From: Locusta migratoria
Lineage: Eukaryota; Arthropoda; Insecta; Orthoptera; Acrididae
Assembly (NCBI GenBank): GCA_026315105.1
Contig: CM048744.1
Coordinates: forward strand, 972,694,221 to 972,758,220
Direction of reading: 5' to 3'
DNA: 64,000 nt
Each line of letters begins with the position of its first letter. Positions within the stretch are counted from its first letter, which is position 1. The notes beneath the pieces were generated by a model, which worked only from the letters and a program-made list of their open reading frames with translations, did no database searches and had not been told where the DNA came from. Of the stretch, positions 10,419 to 22,387 are shown piece by piece. The position numbers were made by a program, and so were the translations under genes.

Positions 10419-11483
10419 TGTCTTACGGAATACAGTAAAACCATATCTCCGAGAGTGTTGAGCTGTCGTGGGGATGTAGATTTAGCGTGCGTTGTCCTTT
10501 CAAAGGTCATGGGGTCAAGCCCTGTTAAGGCGATTTTCTTTTCTGCATTACGTTAGAAATTGTTCTACATCTACATACGCCGAGTGTTATACGGACAACA
10601 CGTTTCTGACATGTAGAAGTAGGAAGGAGTGTTCGGGTTCTATAGCACTGTGTCATGGGCTGTTTGCTTCCATTCTGCAATCTAGTGGTTGAATGCTCAA
10701 ATATGGGATTCATAAAATGTGCTTGGTGGCACGAGAGTAATCTGCTTCACATACTTCTTTGTGCATAACCATTATTGTGAAATTCTCATTCCTGAATTAA
10801 CGGCACTGTGCATCCGTGTCGATGTTTGTGTTCATGCCTAAAATTTATGTACTTTTTTTGTCATTATTTTAATCATGATTATTATTTTTATTATTACTAT
10901 TATTGTTGATAATATTACTATTAATACTGCTGCACGTGTAATGAACTTGTTTCTTTATTCTTAAATTCCGATTGTGTCTGTTTCTTCTGTGAAACTACGA
11001 ATATACCTTACACATAAACGAAGGAAAAGCAACTGCCGATAACTCGCTGCTATAAAATCCGAACAGTTCTTTTACATTTCAGAAACACGTTTCCCATATA
11101 GCAAGTGCCAACGAACTGCAGGGCTTGAACCCAGGAACCTCGGTATAACAAACTAACACTGCCAACTTGCCCACTCTAGCTCGACATCATACGCTCTGTT
11201 ACGCTTTTCCTCTGCCCCGCAGGTCAGGTGGTAATTTGTATTATACTTTATGCCCGTTCTCCTGGACGACAGCACATGTCACGAATTGTATCGGAGTTTT
11301 GATTGATACTCTATCGATATACGACAAAAGTCGTACCAATCTCACTGTCTGACATCTGGAGGTTTGGATGTCAGCACTTGAGAAATAGCGTACAATGACA
11401 AACATAGTGTTTTCGGAAATTTCCGTTACAGATTTCGAAGGCACGTAGAGGGTAGGGATTCTCGGCTTAAAATGTACAAATTC
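10419..11483. other. Unassigned stretch with a weak tRNA-like relic
   Basis: Mostly unrecognised A/T-rich sequence. Around 11105-11190 the minus strand carries a B-box-like GGTTCAAGCCC preceded by A-box-like sequence, perhaps a decayed SINE head. No coding region is supported. Confidence 0.4.
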
Positions 11484-11862
11484 TTGTTAAGCTTAAGGGA
11501 CTTAACTGCGGGGTCATCAGTCCCTAAACTTACAAACTAATTATGAACTAGCTTATACTAAAGACGCCACAACCATGCATGCCCGCCGGCCGCGGGGACT
11601 AAGGCGCTCCAGTCACGGTCTGCACGGCCACTGCGGTCGGGGGTTCGAATCCCCCCTCGGGCATGGTTATTTGTGCCGTCCTAGTTCGTAAGTAGTTCAT
11701 AAGTAGTTTGTAAGTTTAGGGACTGATGACCCCGTAGTTAAGTCCCATAGACTATACGAACATTTGAACATGCATGCCCAAGGGGGATTCGAATCCCCGA
11801 CGGGGAACGGCCTCGCGCATCGTAGCATAGCGCCTCAATGCGCTCGGCCGCTCCACCGCGGC
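11484..11862 (-). mobile_element. SINE-1b (alternative head), interrupted by a SINE-1
   Basis: Minus-strand SINE whose body and tail match SINE-1 (complement of GGGACTGATGACCCCG). Its head differs: on the minus strand it has a CCGCGGTGGAGCGGCCGAG-type start and GGGGATTCGAATCCCC. The same head type occurs at 61544-61747. The element is split at 11585-11768 by a plus-strand SINE-1. Confidence 0.82.
11585..11768 (+). mobile_element. SINE-1 nested in SINE-1b, 11-bp target-site duplication
   Basis: Complete head to tail, with CATGCATGCCC repeated at 11574-11584 and 11769-11779. The duplication lies inside the older SINE-1b, which fixes the insertion order. Confidence 0.92.
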
Positions 11863-11897
11863 TTCTAGGCTTATATAAGTAAACATGTAAATTCAAC

Positions 11898-12087
11898 TGT
11901 TCGTATAGCTTATGGGACATAACTACGGGGCCATCAGTCCCTAAACTTACAAACTATTTATGAACTACTTACGAACTAGGACGGCACAAATATCCATGCC
12001 TGAGGGGGGGATTCGAACCCCCGACCGTAGTGGCCGTGCAGACCGTGACTGAAGCGTCTCAGTTCCCTCGGCCACCGCGGCCGGCCA
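11898..12087 (-). mobile_element. SINE-1, minus strand
   Basis: Full-length complement of SINE-1, ending at the GGCCGGCC head at 12087. No convincing target duplication was found. The right neighbour is a scrap of RTE 5' sequence. Confidence 0.85.
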
Positions 12088-12175
12088 GCTGCATGTCCTC
12101 AGGAAAGGTAACGGCTGTAGTTTCCTCTTACTTTCAGCCGTTCGCAGTAGCTGTGTGGCAAAGCCACATTAGAAT
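12088..12175 (-). mobile_element. Fragment of the RTE LINE 5' region
   Basis: About 88 bp matches, on the minus strand, the 5' part of the full-length RTE around 38462-38555, including the GCTACTGCGAACGGCTGAAAG stretch apart from single differences. LINE copies usually keep the 3' end, so a piece from the 5' end alone probably reflects deletion or a rearrangement at the SINE junction. Confidence 0.75.
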
Positions 12176-13437
12176 GGACCAAATACGACAAAAATGTGCA
12201 GTAAGCGTGCACTGTAAATCTTGGGAGATACAAGCACATGACCAGCAGATGAGACGAGCTTACAGTATCGAAGACTGTTTGCTTGTTAGTGCATATCCAA
12301 ATGTCATCAGCTGTTCCTGTACTACGTGATCCCATCGCTGGCGCACGCACCGAAAGGAAACGCTTGAGAGGTGTACTCTGGTGTCGCCACACGCGACCCT
12401 GGCTAGCCGCGGTTTTTTAAGCCCTGGTGACGTCACGGCGTCAAGTGCGGCCGCTTTAAAGGCCCGCCAGTGACAGCTGAAGCGCGGAAGGGGGGGGGGG
12501 AGAAAGCCTCGTGACGTAACGGCAGGCGCCCAATCTTTGTGAATGTCGAGACGACGCTGTAGCCAGGACGTAACAGCCACAGGCGGCCACCAGACTAGTC
12601 TATCGACCGATTACGAAAATATCGTCAGAATATCACAATAAGCCAGAAGCACAATGGTTGTACTCCACCTCCCGGTGTCTGGCGGAGGCAACTGCACCAT
12701 TCTCACTGCCTCCTATTTCGTCCTTCGCGGGAAAAATTATCGCCTGTATCCGTGTGCGTCATAATCTGATTTTATACTTGTGGTCGTTTCGCGAAATATT
12801 CGTTGGTTGCTAGACTCCTTCCGAAACGTACGAACTCGGAAATTTGACAGAAGCCATTAGTGTGATACAGAATACCTCTTTTTCAACGTCATCCACTGGA
12901 GTTTACTTATCTCTGAAACGCTCCCGAACTTATTTATTAATTGACCCCCGAAACAAAGCGTGCTGTTCTCCGTCGGATCATCTCTACAGTGAGTCCAAAA
13001 GGTATTCGTCTAGCTGTATTAAAAAAACTATCTGTCAGTCGGAAGAAGTGAACATAAAATGTGAACTACGTCCGCCGGAAGTACCCTTCGTAATTAATTT
13101 TTTACTGTCTCACTAAAAATAAATACGTCAATAGCAATAACACAGTCAACAAAATGAAAAACGTACACAAATGCTACTTCAAAAAGTATTCATCCATTCA
13201 AATTTGTTGACAATTACAGCTTGAAAATATTATTTAAGTTGTATAAATTAATATTTCATGGAGGTTTCCCTTTGCAGTTATGACTGCTTGTAGTTGTCTG
13301 GGTATCGAGTTCAGTAAGTTTGCTGTAAGACAGGACGTTAGTATAGTAATACACGAATGATTTTCCTTAAAATTATCATCTTAGCCGTATAATCTGAGAT
13401 ATTAGATTATTACATTGACAAAAAGATGCGCACTATG

Positions 13438-13439
<2 letters not shown>
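12176..13439. other. Unassigned stretch
   Basis: No recognised gene. A GC-rich part (12400-12600) includes a palindromic TGACGTCA at 12426 (a CRE-type site if functional) and a G homopolymer at 12490-12500. These could belong to a promoter, but nothing downstream supports a gene. Confidence 0.4.

Positions 13440-13472
<33 letters not shown>
13440..13472. repeat. (AAT)n microsatellite
   Basis: Pure AAT run of about 11 units. Confidence 0.95.
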
Positions 13473-13474
<2 letters not shown>

Positions 13475-13571
13475 TGCATTAACCTATTTTGCAATGTACC
13501 AGAACAACAGTCTTTCGGCTCAGATAAGATTAAAATCTAAGCCTTCCCGCTTTTAACGGCGTATATGTAAG

Positions 13572-14860
13572 TGGAAAACTACAGAACCATCAGTTTAAGA
13601 AGTCATGGTTGCAAAATATTAACACGAATTATCTACAGAAGGATGGAAAAGCTGGTAGAAGCCGACCTCGGGGAAGATCAGTTTGGGTTCAGGAGAAATG
13701 TAGGAACACGGAAGGCAATACTCACTTTACGGCTTATCCTAGAAGATAGATTAAGAAAAGGGAAACCAACATTTCTAGCTTTTGTAGATTTGGAGAAGGC
13801 TTTTGACAATGTTGATTGGAATAAACTCTTTAAAGTTCTGAAGCAAGCAGGAGTAAAATATAGGGAGCGTAAGGTTATTTACAACTTGTACAAAAACCAG
13901 ACAGCGGTTGTCAGAGTTGAAGCGCATGAAAGGGATGCAGTGGTTGGAAAGGGAGTAAGAAAGGGTTGTAGCTTTTCTCCAATGTTTTTCAATTTGTATA
14001 TTGAGCAAGCTATAAAGGAAAGTAAGGAGAAATTTGGAGAAGGAATTGAAGTTCAGGGTGAAGAATTAAAAACATTGCGTTTTGCCGACGACATAGTAAT
14101 TCTGTCAGATACAGCAAAGGACCTGGAAGAGCAATTGAACGGAATGGACAGTGTGCTGAAAGGTGCATATAAGATGAACATTAACAAGAACAAAACTAGG
14201 GTAATGGAGTGCAGTCCAAGAAAATCAGGTGATGCTGAAGGAATTAGATTTGGAAACGAAGCAATAAAGGAGGTAGATGAGTTTTGTTACTTGGGCAGTA
14301 AAATAACAAATGATGGTCGCAGTACAGAGGATATAAAATGCAGAATGGCAATGGGTAGAAAAGAGTTCTTAAAAAAGAGAAATTTGTTAACATCGAATAT
14401 TGATTTAAGCCTAAGGAAGTCCTTTCTGAAGGCATTTGTATGGAGCGTTGCCTTGTATGGGAGTGAGACATGGACGATAAACAGTGCGGACAGGATGAGG
14501 ATTGAGGCTTTTGAAATATGGTGCTACAGAAGAATGCTGAAGATTAGGTGGGTGGATCGCGTAACTAATGAGGAGGTACTGAACAGAATTGGGGAGAAAA
14601 GGAATTTCTGGCATACCTTGACTAAAAGAAGGGATAGATTGGTAGGACACATTCTTAGACATCAAGGAATTGTGGATTTAGCATTGGAGGGAAGTGTACG
14701 GGGAAAAAATCGCAGGGGAAAACCAAGAGATGGATACAGTAAGCAGATTCAGAGAGATGTAGGTTGTCGTTCTTATGTGGAGATGAAGAGGCTTGCTCAG
14801 GATAGGGTATTGTGGAGAGCTGCATCAAACTAGTCTCCGGACTGGAGACCACAACAACAT
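13572..14860 (+). pseudogene. RTE LINE, 5'-truncated copy (reverse transcriptase half)
   Basis: It encodes 420 residues matching the C-terminal half of the intact RTE at 38469-41519. Motif A is AFVDLEKAFDNVDW, the catalytic box is FADD (in LRFADDIVIL), and the C-terminal region contains ALYGSETWTINS. Homology starts abruptly at about 13572 (GAAAACTACAGAACC), a normal LINE 5' truncation. The frame stops early (CAG to TAG at 14831-14833), just before the usual C-terminus. The copy ends in GACCACAACAACA, the short CAA-type tail of this family. No clean target duplication is visible. Confidence 0.9.
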
Positions 14861-15281
14861 GTAGAAGTGACCTAGTAGATAACTTTGAAAGTTCCTTGAA
14901 GCTTTCCACGAATCGCGCTGTAGCATATGGAGAAGTTAGGACGCCGGAAATGTATAATAAGCACAGTAGTCGGTCTCCGTCGTCTGACGCCTAGGTATGC
15001 TGGGGGCAGAGGCAGACTTTCTCTGTGCCGGCGCACGCTCAGCGTGGGAGAGATTGTACATCTCTCAGGCAGTGGGAGGGGGGGGGGCGATTATTCAATT
15101 GGTCGGCGCGGTGCGTGACGCAACCAGGCCTGGGAGCCAGGAGGCCACAGTACCTGACGCATCCTCCAGACGGCTCCAGCAGCTGCGCTGTGGTGGGGAA
15201 AGTCGGCTGGCTGTACGTGGAGACAGGGAGAACGCTGCCAAGTTACACTAGCGTGTAGAACGTTTCATTTATAGGTGTGGC
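14861..15281. other. Unassigned stretch
   Basis: No recognised gene. It is moderately GC-rich, with a G homopolymer at 15079-15087. Its last eight bases, GGTGTGGC (15274-15281), are the left target duplication of the next element. Confidence 0.5.
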
Positions 15282-16315
15282 CAGTGGCGTAGCTATCATA
15301 GGGCTAGGCGGGGCAGTGCCCCGGGGCCCCCGAGCTCCAGGGGCCCCTCGGCCTTCGTGAGCGACGATCGAAAAAAGTTACAGTAGAGCGTACCTTTCTA
15401 CCTTGCAATGGTAGGCGGGAAATGGATTCGGCATTCTGTGGCTTTTTTCTGGGAACGGCGGCTTCCCATACTATGAGAAATATTCGCTCTTCAATTTACG
15501 TTCATACCAACACTATACACTCCGCCGCATTCTGCTCAGTTCTTGTATATGAAAACAAATAACTTCATTGTGGTGAGAATTCAGCACTTCACGTAGTCTT
15601 TTAAGGTACGTTTCTACCCGCACGCTGTTTATTGTGGCATTTAAATGTTTAATTACATTCACGTATCAGAAGTTTCATGTAATAATTGCTTTTTCTCAAA
15701 AGTGAATTGTGCATCAAGACGCTGCCCTTTACTCCACTGTCACGATAATAAGCGAAGATATCGACTTAGTTATTTTACTTATTACTTTTTCCTGGCCAGA
15801 CACTAAAATACTTCAAGAAGCCTGGTAGGGGCACGGCTCAATCCAAAGCGTTTCATGAACTTCCTTTTGCTGAAACCCTCCTACACGAATATTTCCCCTA
15901 TTTTCCTTCTTTGCCAGGGCTGTCAACAAAATGAGCCAACAGCGTAGTAGCTGCACGAGAGTCAGTGGCCAGCACTGACAAAGTCCTCCTGCTGTCACCG
16001 CTGACTAAAAATATCCCATGGAGCATTTTCATCTGTATGTCCTACCAAGGTCCAACTCTATATCTATCCCTCTCGAAAATTTCATCCAAATCACCTGGTA
16101 ATTTTTGCGTGGAAACATAACAAACTTTCACAATTATATTAGAGAGTACGATTAAACATTATCTGCTGCGTGACACACAATAATTTACTTGGTAGTATTT
16201 AGGTTTGCCTTATTATGTCATGATGACGTAGTTTTGCATCTGTACAGTATTAGTGTAAAGAGGGCCCCAACGACATTTTTGCCCCGGGGCCCTTGGTGAC
16301 ATAGCTACGCCACTG
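15282..16315. mobile_element. hAT-like non-autonomous element 2
   Basis: 1034 bp, with the same CAGTGGCGTAGCTA termini as the 9239 element. Perfect 8-bp duplications GGTGTGGC flank it at 15274-15281 and 16316-16323. The left 110 bp and right 230 bp or so are similar to element 1, but the central part is unrelated. No transposase is encoded. Confidence 0.88.
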
Positions 16316-16796
16316 GGTGTGGCGTGAGAGAACAGGGAGGAGTCTACTGCAATGAGGAGTTTCCTGCCCCTGACCAGGAGACTAAGCATGCAGCTGGAAT
16401 TAAGAGAAACATAAAACACAAATAGCTCTTAAAACAGTACTGGGCATTTTTACGTAAAATTGCCTTGTGAGGGGGAAAAGTGGCGTTAAAGGAATAACCT
16501 TACACACAAATGCAAGTGGATTTTATGACTCGACTGCAAGGAGACCCGATGCGCGTAGATCGTTGTTGTATATCTAAAAGGTAAGGCACTTAAATGTTTT
16601 CCACGATATTTTAAAATATAAAATTCCGATTACAGAAAAAGTCGCACAATATAAGTTCACCTCGAAGAGGGACATCCAGTAACCATGCTGGAACCTCCTC
16701 CACCTGCCCGGGACTGTGGTGACTTTGATGCCTTAAATAGGATCCCCTATTTTGAATGGTAGATTTGGATTCCGCGTGAAAAAATACGTAACTCAT
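16316..16796. other. Unassigned stretch
   Basis: No gene or recognised repeat. It is bounded by the hAT target duplication and the RTE target duplication. Confidence 0.5.
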
Positions 16797-16806
16797 CTAT
16801 CAAATA

Positions 16807-18028
16807 AATGGAAAAGCTGGTAGAAGCTGACCTAGGGGGAGATCAGTTTGGATTCAGGAGGAACGTAGGAACCCGGGAGGCAATACTTACCTTACGTCTT
16901 TTCTTAGAAGGTAGATTAAGGAAAGGCAAACCTACATTTTTAGCCTTTGTAGATTTGGAGAAAGCGTTTGACAATGTTGACTGGACTACACTCTTTCAAA
17001 TTCTGAAGTCAGCAGGGGTAAAGTACAGGGAAAGGAGAGTTTTCTACAACTTGTACAAAAGCCAGACTGCAGTTATTAGACTCGAAGGGCATGAAAGGGA
17101 AGCATCAGTTGGGAAGGGAGTAAGACAGGGTTGTAGCCTTTCTCCGATGTTATTCAATTTGTACATTGAGCAGGCGGTGAAGGAAAGCAAGGAAAATTTT
17201 GGAATAGGGATTAAAGTTCAGGTGGAAGAAATAAAAACATTGCGTTTTGCTGATGACATTGTAATTCTGTCAGAGACAGCGAACAACCTGGAAGAGCAGT
17301 TGAATGGAATGGACAGTGTGTTGAAGAGAGCGTACAAAATGAACATTAACAAGAGCAAAACAAAAATAATGGAATGCGGTCTTAGAAAATCAGGCGATGC
17401 TCAAGGAATTAGATTAGGTAACGAAACAATGAAGGTGGTAGATGAGTTTTGTTACTTGGGTAGTAAAATAACATGCGATCGTCGCAGTACAGATGATATA
17501 AAATTCAGAATGGCAATGGGAAGAAAAGCATTTTTGAAAAAGAGAAATTTGCTAACATCGAATATTAATTTAAGGGTAAGGAAGTCTTTTCTGAAGGCAT
17601 TTGTGTGGAGTGTTGCCTTGTTCGGGAGTGAAACATGGACGATAAGCAGTGCGGACAGGAAGAGAATATAGACTTTTGAAATGTGGTGTTACAGAAGAAT
17701 GCTGAAGATTAGGTGGGTAGATCACATAACTAATATAGAGGTACTGAATAGAATTGGTGAGAAAAGGAATTTTTGGCATACCCTAACTAAAAGAAGGGAT
17801 CGCTTGGTAGGACACATTCTTAGACATCGAGGAATCGTAAATTTAGCATTGGAGGGAAGTGTGTGGGGTAAAAATCGAAGAGGGAGGCCAAGAGACTCGT
17901 ATAGTAAGCAGATTCAAGTGGATGTGGGTTGCTGTTCTTATGCGGAGATGAAAAGGCTTGCTCAGAATAGAGTAGGGTGGAGAGCTGCGTCCAACCAGTC
18001 CCCGGACTGAAGACCATAACAACAATAA
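16807..18028 (+). pseudogene. RTE LINE, 5'-truncated copy with an internal stop
   Basis: Homology to the intact RTE begins at about 16807 inside the reverse transcriptase (MEKLVEADLG). It keeps the QGCSLSPMLFNLYIEQ and LRFADDIVIL motifs. The frame is broken by a TAG at 17669-17671 where the family has GAG (after ADRKRI), then continues from 17681 to the normal end NQSPD. The tail is GACCATAACAACAATAA. CTATCAAA at 16797-16804 and 18029-18036 forms an 8-bp target duplication. Confidence 0.9.
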
Positions 18029-18104
18029 CTATCAAACATTTATGGCGCTGTAATCGTCAAAAATGAAAATGAATTGAAAATTGTTTAAAAACTGTAATAT
18101 CTCA

Positions 18105-18752
18105 AACAAATACACATCCTCCCACAAACCGTGTGACTGTTCGCGGACGGTTAGTAAACTCCACAAAATACCTAGGAATTACTATTACTGGCAAGAACAC
18201 GTAGATAATATCGTGGGAAACGCGAACCAGAGACTGCGTTTTATTGCCAGAATCCTTAAAAGATGCAACATAACTGCAAAAGAAACTGCATACACTACGC
18301 TTGTCCGTCCATTTTTGGAGTATTGCTGCCCAGTGTGGGATCCTTATCAAGTGGGTTTGACGGAGGATATCGAAAGATTCCAAAGAAGAGCAGCTCGTTT
18401 CGTATTGTCACGATACAGGGGAGACAACGTTACGGAAATGATACAGGATCTGGGATGGGAATCATTACAACAACGGCGCTTATCGCTGCGGCGTGGGCTA
18501 CTTACGAAACTCAAATCGCCAACATTCTCCTTGGAATGCGAAAATATATTGTTAACTCCCACTTACATAGGTAGAAATGATCATCATAATGAAATACGAG
18601 AAATCAGAGCTCGAACGGAGAGATTCAGGTGTTCTTTCTTCCCGCGCGCTATTCGAGACTGGAATGGGAGATAAATAGTGTAATGGTGGTTCGATGAACC
18701 CTCTACCAGGCACTTAAATGTGATTCGCAGAGTATCTCATGTAGATGTAGAT
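18105..18752 (+). mobile_element. CR1-like LINE, 3' fragment
   Basis: An open frame to 18674 covers the region after the reverse transcriptase core: KETAYTTLVRPFLEYCCPVW, then VQRRAARFVLSRY-type sequence (here FQRRAARFVLSRY), then FFPRAIRDWNGR. The 3' end has CACTTAAATGTGATTCGCAG and an ATGTAGATGTAGAT tail. It belongs to the same subfamily as the copy at 1-546. It is 5'-truncated and lies only about 75 bp downstream of the RTE copy. Confidence 0.87.
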
Positions 18753-21527
18753 ATAGAAAGCAGGTGATGAAATTTAAAACATTGTAACTATTAGAACTTG
18801 TGTTTGGGTTGTGGCGGTCCTGCTGTAACTGATAGGGAGATCGTCATAAACGGTGATTGAAAAATTAAACAAGACGATGCGCGTCGTAGTTGGTGGTTAC
18901 GTTGTGCAGTGCGTTCTACACATTTTCTTCTTTTTTTTCTTTTCTTTTTCTTTCGCATGGAAGTATTATAGGTATGCAATGTTATATGGTTGTGAAACCT
19001 GGGAAACTTCAACAACAACTGAAGAAGCAATCTGTGAGTTCGAAATTAATGTGCAGACAAATTACGAGTTTAATTATAGTTACTGTACAATTTAAAGTGT
19101 TATCCGTTGCGCATGAAAACAAAACCACACACACGTAAAATAACTGCATTCAATGTCAGTTGTAATTTATTCTAACAGGACAAAGGAAGGTACTAAGTCT
19201 CACTGCTCAGTCATGTTTTTTAATAGTCAAAGCAACAACAGAAAATTATTTGTGAATTTTTTCGGACAGTGTCACTTGACACAGTGCACGATTTTTCCGA
19301 CCCTCACGCTACTTTTATCTTGCAGACACAGAGCACTTTGAACTGATCTTAAAGTTGTGTGGCCTGTGAAGTTGGGGGTGGGTCGGTGGTTTCCTGGGCG
19401 CCACAGGAGATGAGTGCGTGCCCCTGCGGCAGACGGCAGGAGGAGTTCTTATATCCCGGGCAAAAATTTCTTTCCCTCCAATGAAATTCGCTGCTACATC
19501 AGCCAATGAACGGCGACTTTGGAAAGTGACGTGAAAACGATATTCACTTGTTCCTTCCATGTCACAGACGCCATCTTGATTTGCCGTATATCTCACAGTT
19601 TTGGTTTTATAAGTCGCAGTAAACAGTTTCAGGGCTGCAGCAAATTGTAGATGAATTACCAAATCATATCTGGATCAATTTATTATAACTAAATGTAATT
19701 AAAATCATATTAATATTGAGAACCAAACATGCGGGAACTTGTATACAAATACTTGTATACAAATGTTAAAGAGCAAAATGGCGTCCAGTTGCTGTAGCGT
19801 AATGGGTAGAGTGCTGTGTTCAAAGCTCCTCCAAATAAAAAAAAAATTTTTTTCATCTTACCGTTTGTAACACATTGTAGAAGTTATTTATCCACAACAC
19901 TTTGCGGGATTTTCTTATTTACATAACAGTATTTTGTTATTCAGTAATCTTACGTGCTGTCTTCAGGAGTTAGTAACATCGATTTGGTGACTTATGTGTG
20001 ACTGAACAACGGATAATGAAATTACTGCTGCAAGTGGTACGATCAGCAATGACATTTGTGTTCACAAATATTTGGCTTTGTTCCAAATATGTTGAGCTTT
20101 TCGATAATATTGTTGGAGACAAAGCTATGCGAACGTTTAAATCGCTGCTACAGTAAGTGAAACGAGTATAAATGACATTTAGGCCTGCACTATTTGCTAG
20201 TCAAAAAGATTTGGCTATTTTATTTCCGAATATCTTGTGATTTCCGAGGGTATGGAAATTTCTTGTTTTTCCCCAATATTTTGTTACATAGTTTCGAATA
20301 TATCGCGATTTCCGAGAGTGTGCTTAGCCTGATATTCTTTACTTGTTACTAATATTCGGTAGTTTGTTTCTGAAAATGTCACGATTACAGTGTGTGAGGT
20401 TAACTAAGATACTATCAGGACAAATTTCTGTTTCAAGTGTATACAAAATACTCAGAACAACGTCGTCTGCTGACATCTCTACATCCGTACTGCATGAACG
20501 TTTTAGATCTTTGCCTAATGCCAACAGGTAGTATCTCTGGGAAAGATTTTTTCGCCTGGGATATAAGCGCACGTGACGGCAGGAGAGCACTTGATGACAA
20601 CATGGCGGCTGTCTGTTCTTCTTGGCCCTGTGCAGGTGTGGGCGGCTGTGTGCCCCGTGGCATTTGGCGCGTGGCTGGGCTGGGGCGTGGCCAGCAAACC
20701 CGCCTTTCCCCGCGGGAGGTCAGCTGCGCCTGGCTCTACTCTACTCCCAAACCTCACCGCAGTCCGTAATACTCCCAGTGTCAGGCCCTGGAGAAGTGTC
20801 TTATACCACCACTCTACTCTTCACCTGCTGCCATTACTCGTGGCACTGACCACGCATATAGTTCAAGTAAATAATTCTAAGATTCCGTTGAAATAATAAC
20901 CGCACACAGTAATAGAAATACGAGGAACTGCTGGGGATCGAGGGGACATCACTTCTATACTACTTTCGGTGTTGTACATGCTACACTACCTGCATCCGCG
21001 ATGGACTGTCTGGTAGATTTCGTTGTTTACCATCTGACCCTGTGCTACAAATTCCTGATGGGCAACCTTTTTGCAGTAACAAAAAAACAACCCTCACCAC
21101 CTTCATTTTACCTACTCTTTCGTGCTGCTTTTGGAGGAAGAGACACTTTAGTGATTTACTTCGATGCGTGATTAAAGAAAATGGCACAGTGCAATTATAA
21201 TCAGGCCGAAAAAAAGCCAAATGCTCTGAACTATAGTCACATATTGCTAATACCAAGTTTTTTTCTAGCACATAGAGCTCATTTACAGTTCAGATTATTC
21301 TGTAGCAAACGAAACCCAGTTTCACAGAATCGACTCACCTTTAGGAATAATTATTCATAGCAGCACGCTATATTTACATAGTACCTTTTAAATAATAGAC
21401 GCAACTGGAAAGTTAGCGTTTGGTTTTTGAGATTAACGAAATGGAAACGGATTTGCAACTTATGCCAATTAATAATATAGCTGTGAACTCATATAGTACT
21501 TTTATTGGCAGGGACCTATGGTAATGA
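18753..21527. other. Unassigned stretch with one GC-rich island
   Basis: Over 2.7 kb with no supported gene. Seen in it are a short direct repeat of CTTGTATACAAAT near 19738-19765, a weak A-box-like tRNA relic near 19795, and a GC-rich segment at 20570-20760. The island has open frames on both strands but none looks like a known protein. An exon of a host gene cannot be excluded. Confidence 0.4.
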
Positions 21528-21528
21528 A

Positions 21529-21606
<78 letters not shown>
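21528..21606. repeat. (GT)n-(GA)n microsatellite
   Basis: A short GT run passes directly into about 32 GA units. Confidence 0.96.
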
Positions 21607-21607
<1 letters not shown>

Positions 21608-21801
21608 GGAGCGTAACACGCCTTTCTGTATCGCATTTCTGATGTGTGTGTCCTCTCTTGTTTTGCAGGTGGGTGTGACGTCATACCATCCGCTGCTGTC
21701 GTTTAATCTCCATCGAGGTGTGTGAACGCTGAGGTGGAGCTTGCTGACCGTTTCGTATACCATCCCAAAGAACACTCTCAATGCAAGGTACATCCTTATT
21801 G

Positions 21802-22374
21802 AAACTTCCTGGCAGATTAAAATTGTGTGCCGGAACCGGGACTCGAACCTCGGACCTTTGCCTTTCGCGGGCAAGAGCACTACCGACTGTGCTATCCCGA
21901 CACGACTCACGATGCCGCCTCACAACTCTACTTCTGCCAGTACCTCGCCTCCTACTTTCCAAACTTCTCAGAAGCTCTCCTGCAAACACGCAAGACTAGC
22001 ACTCCTGGAAGAAAGGATATGGTGGAGACATCGCTTAGCCACAGCCTAAGGGATGTTTCCAGAATGAAACTTCACTCTGCAGCGGAGTGTGCGCTGATAT
22101 GAGACTCCACCATATCCATTCTTCCAGGAGTGCTAGTCTTGCGTGTTTGCAGGAGAGCTTCTGTGAAGTTTGGAAAGTAGGAGGCGAGGTACTGGCAGAA
22201 GTAGAGTTGTGAGGCGGCATCGTGAGTCGTGTCGGGATAGCACAGTCGGTAGTGCGCTTGCCCGCGAAAGGCAAAGGTCCCAGGTTCGAGTCCCGGTTCC
22301 GGCACACAATTTTAATCTGCCAGGAAGTTTCATATCAGCGCACACTCCGCTGCAGAGTGAATTTTCATTCTGGA
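21802..22374. mobile_element. SINE-2 inverted dimer with 13-bp target-site duplication
   Basis: Two tRNA-like SINE units face away from each other. The left unit is the complement and the right unit the plus-strand form of the same sequence. Each has a B-box-like GGTTCGAGTCCCGG and a GTCGGGATAGC-type A-box region. The junction near 22025-22100 contains GCAGCGGAGTGTGCGCTGAT, repeated inverted at the right end. The whole unit is flanked by TACATCCTTATTG at 21789-21801 and 22375-22387. It therefore inserted as one piece, already a dimer. Confidence 0.88.
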
Positions 22375-22387
22375 TACATCCTTATTG

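Noticed and set aside
12426..12433. TGACGTCA as a promoter element
   Set aside because: An isolated 8-bp match with no TATA box, transcript or coding region nearby.
20437..20769. Possible host exon in the GC-rich island
   Set aside because: Open frames exist in several phases on both strands, but no domain and no convincing splice sites could be recognised.
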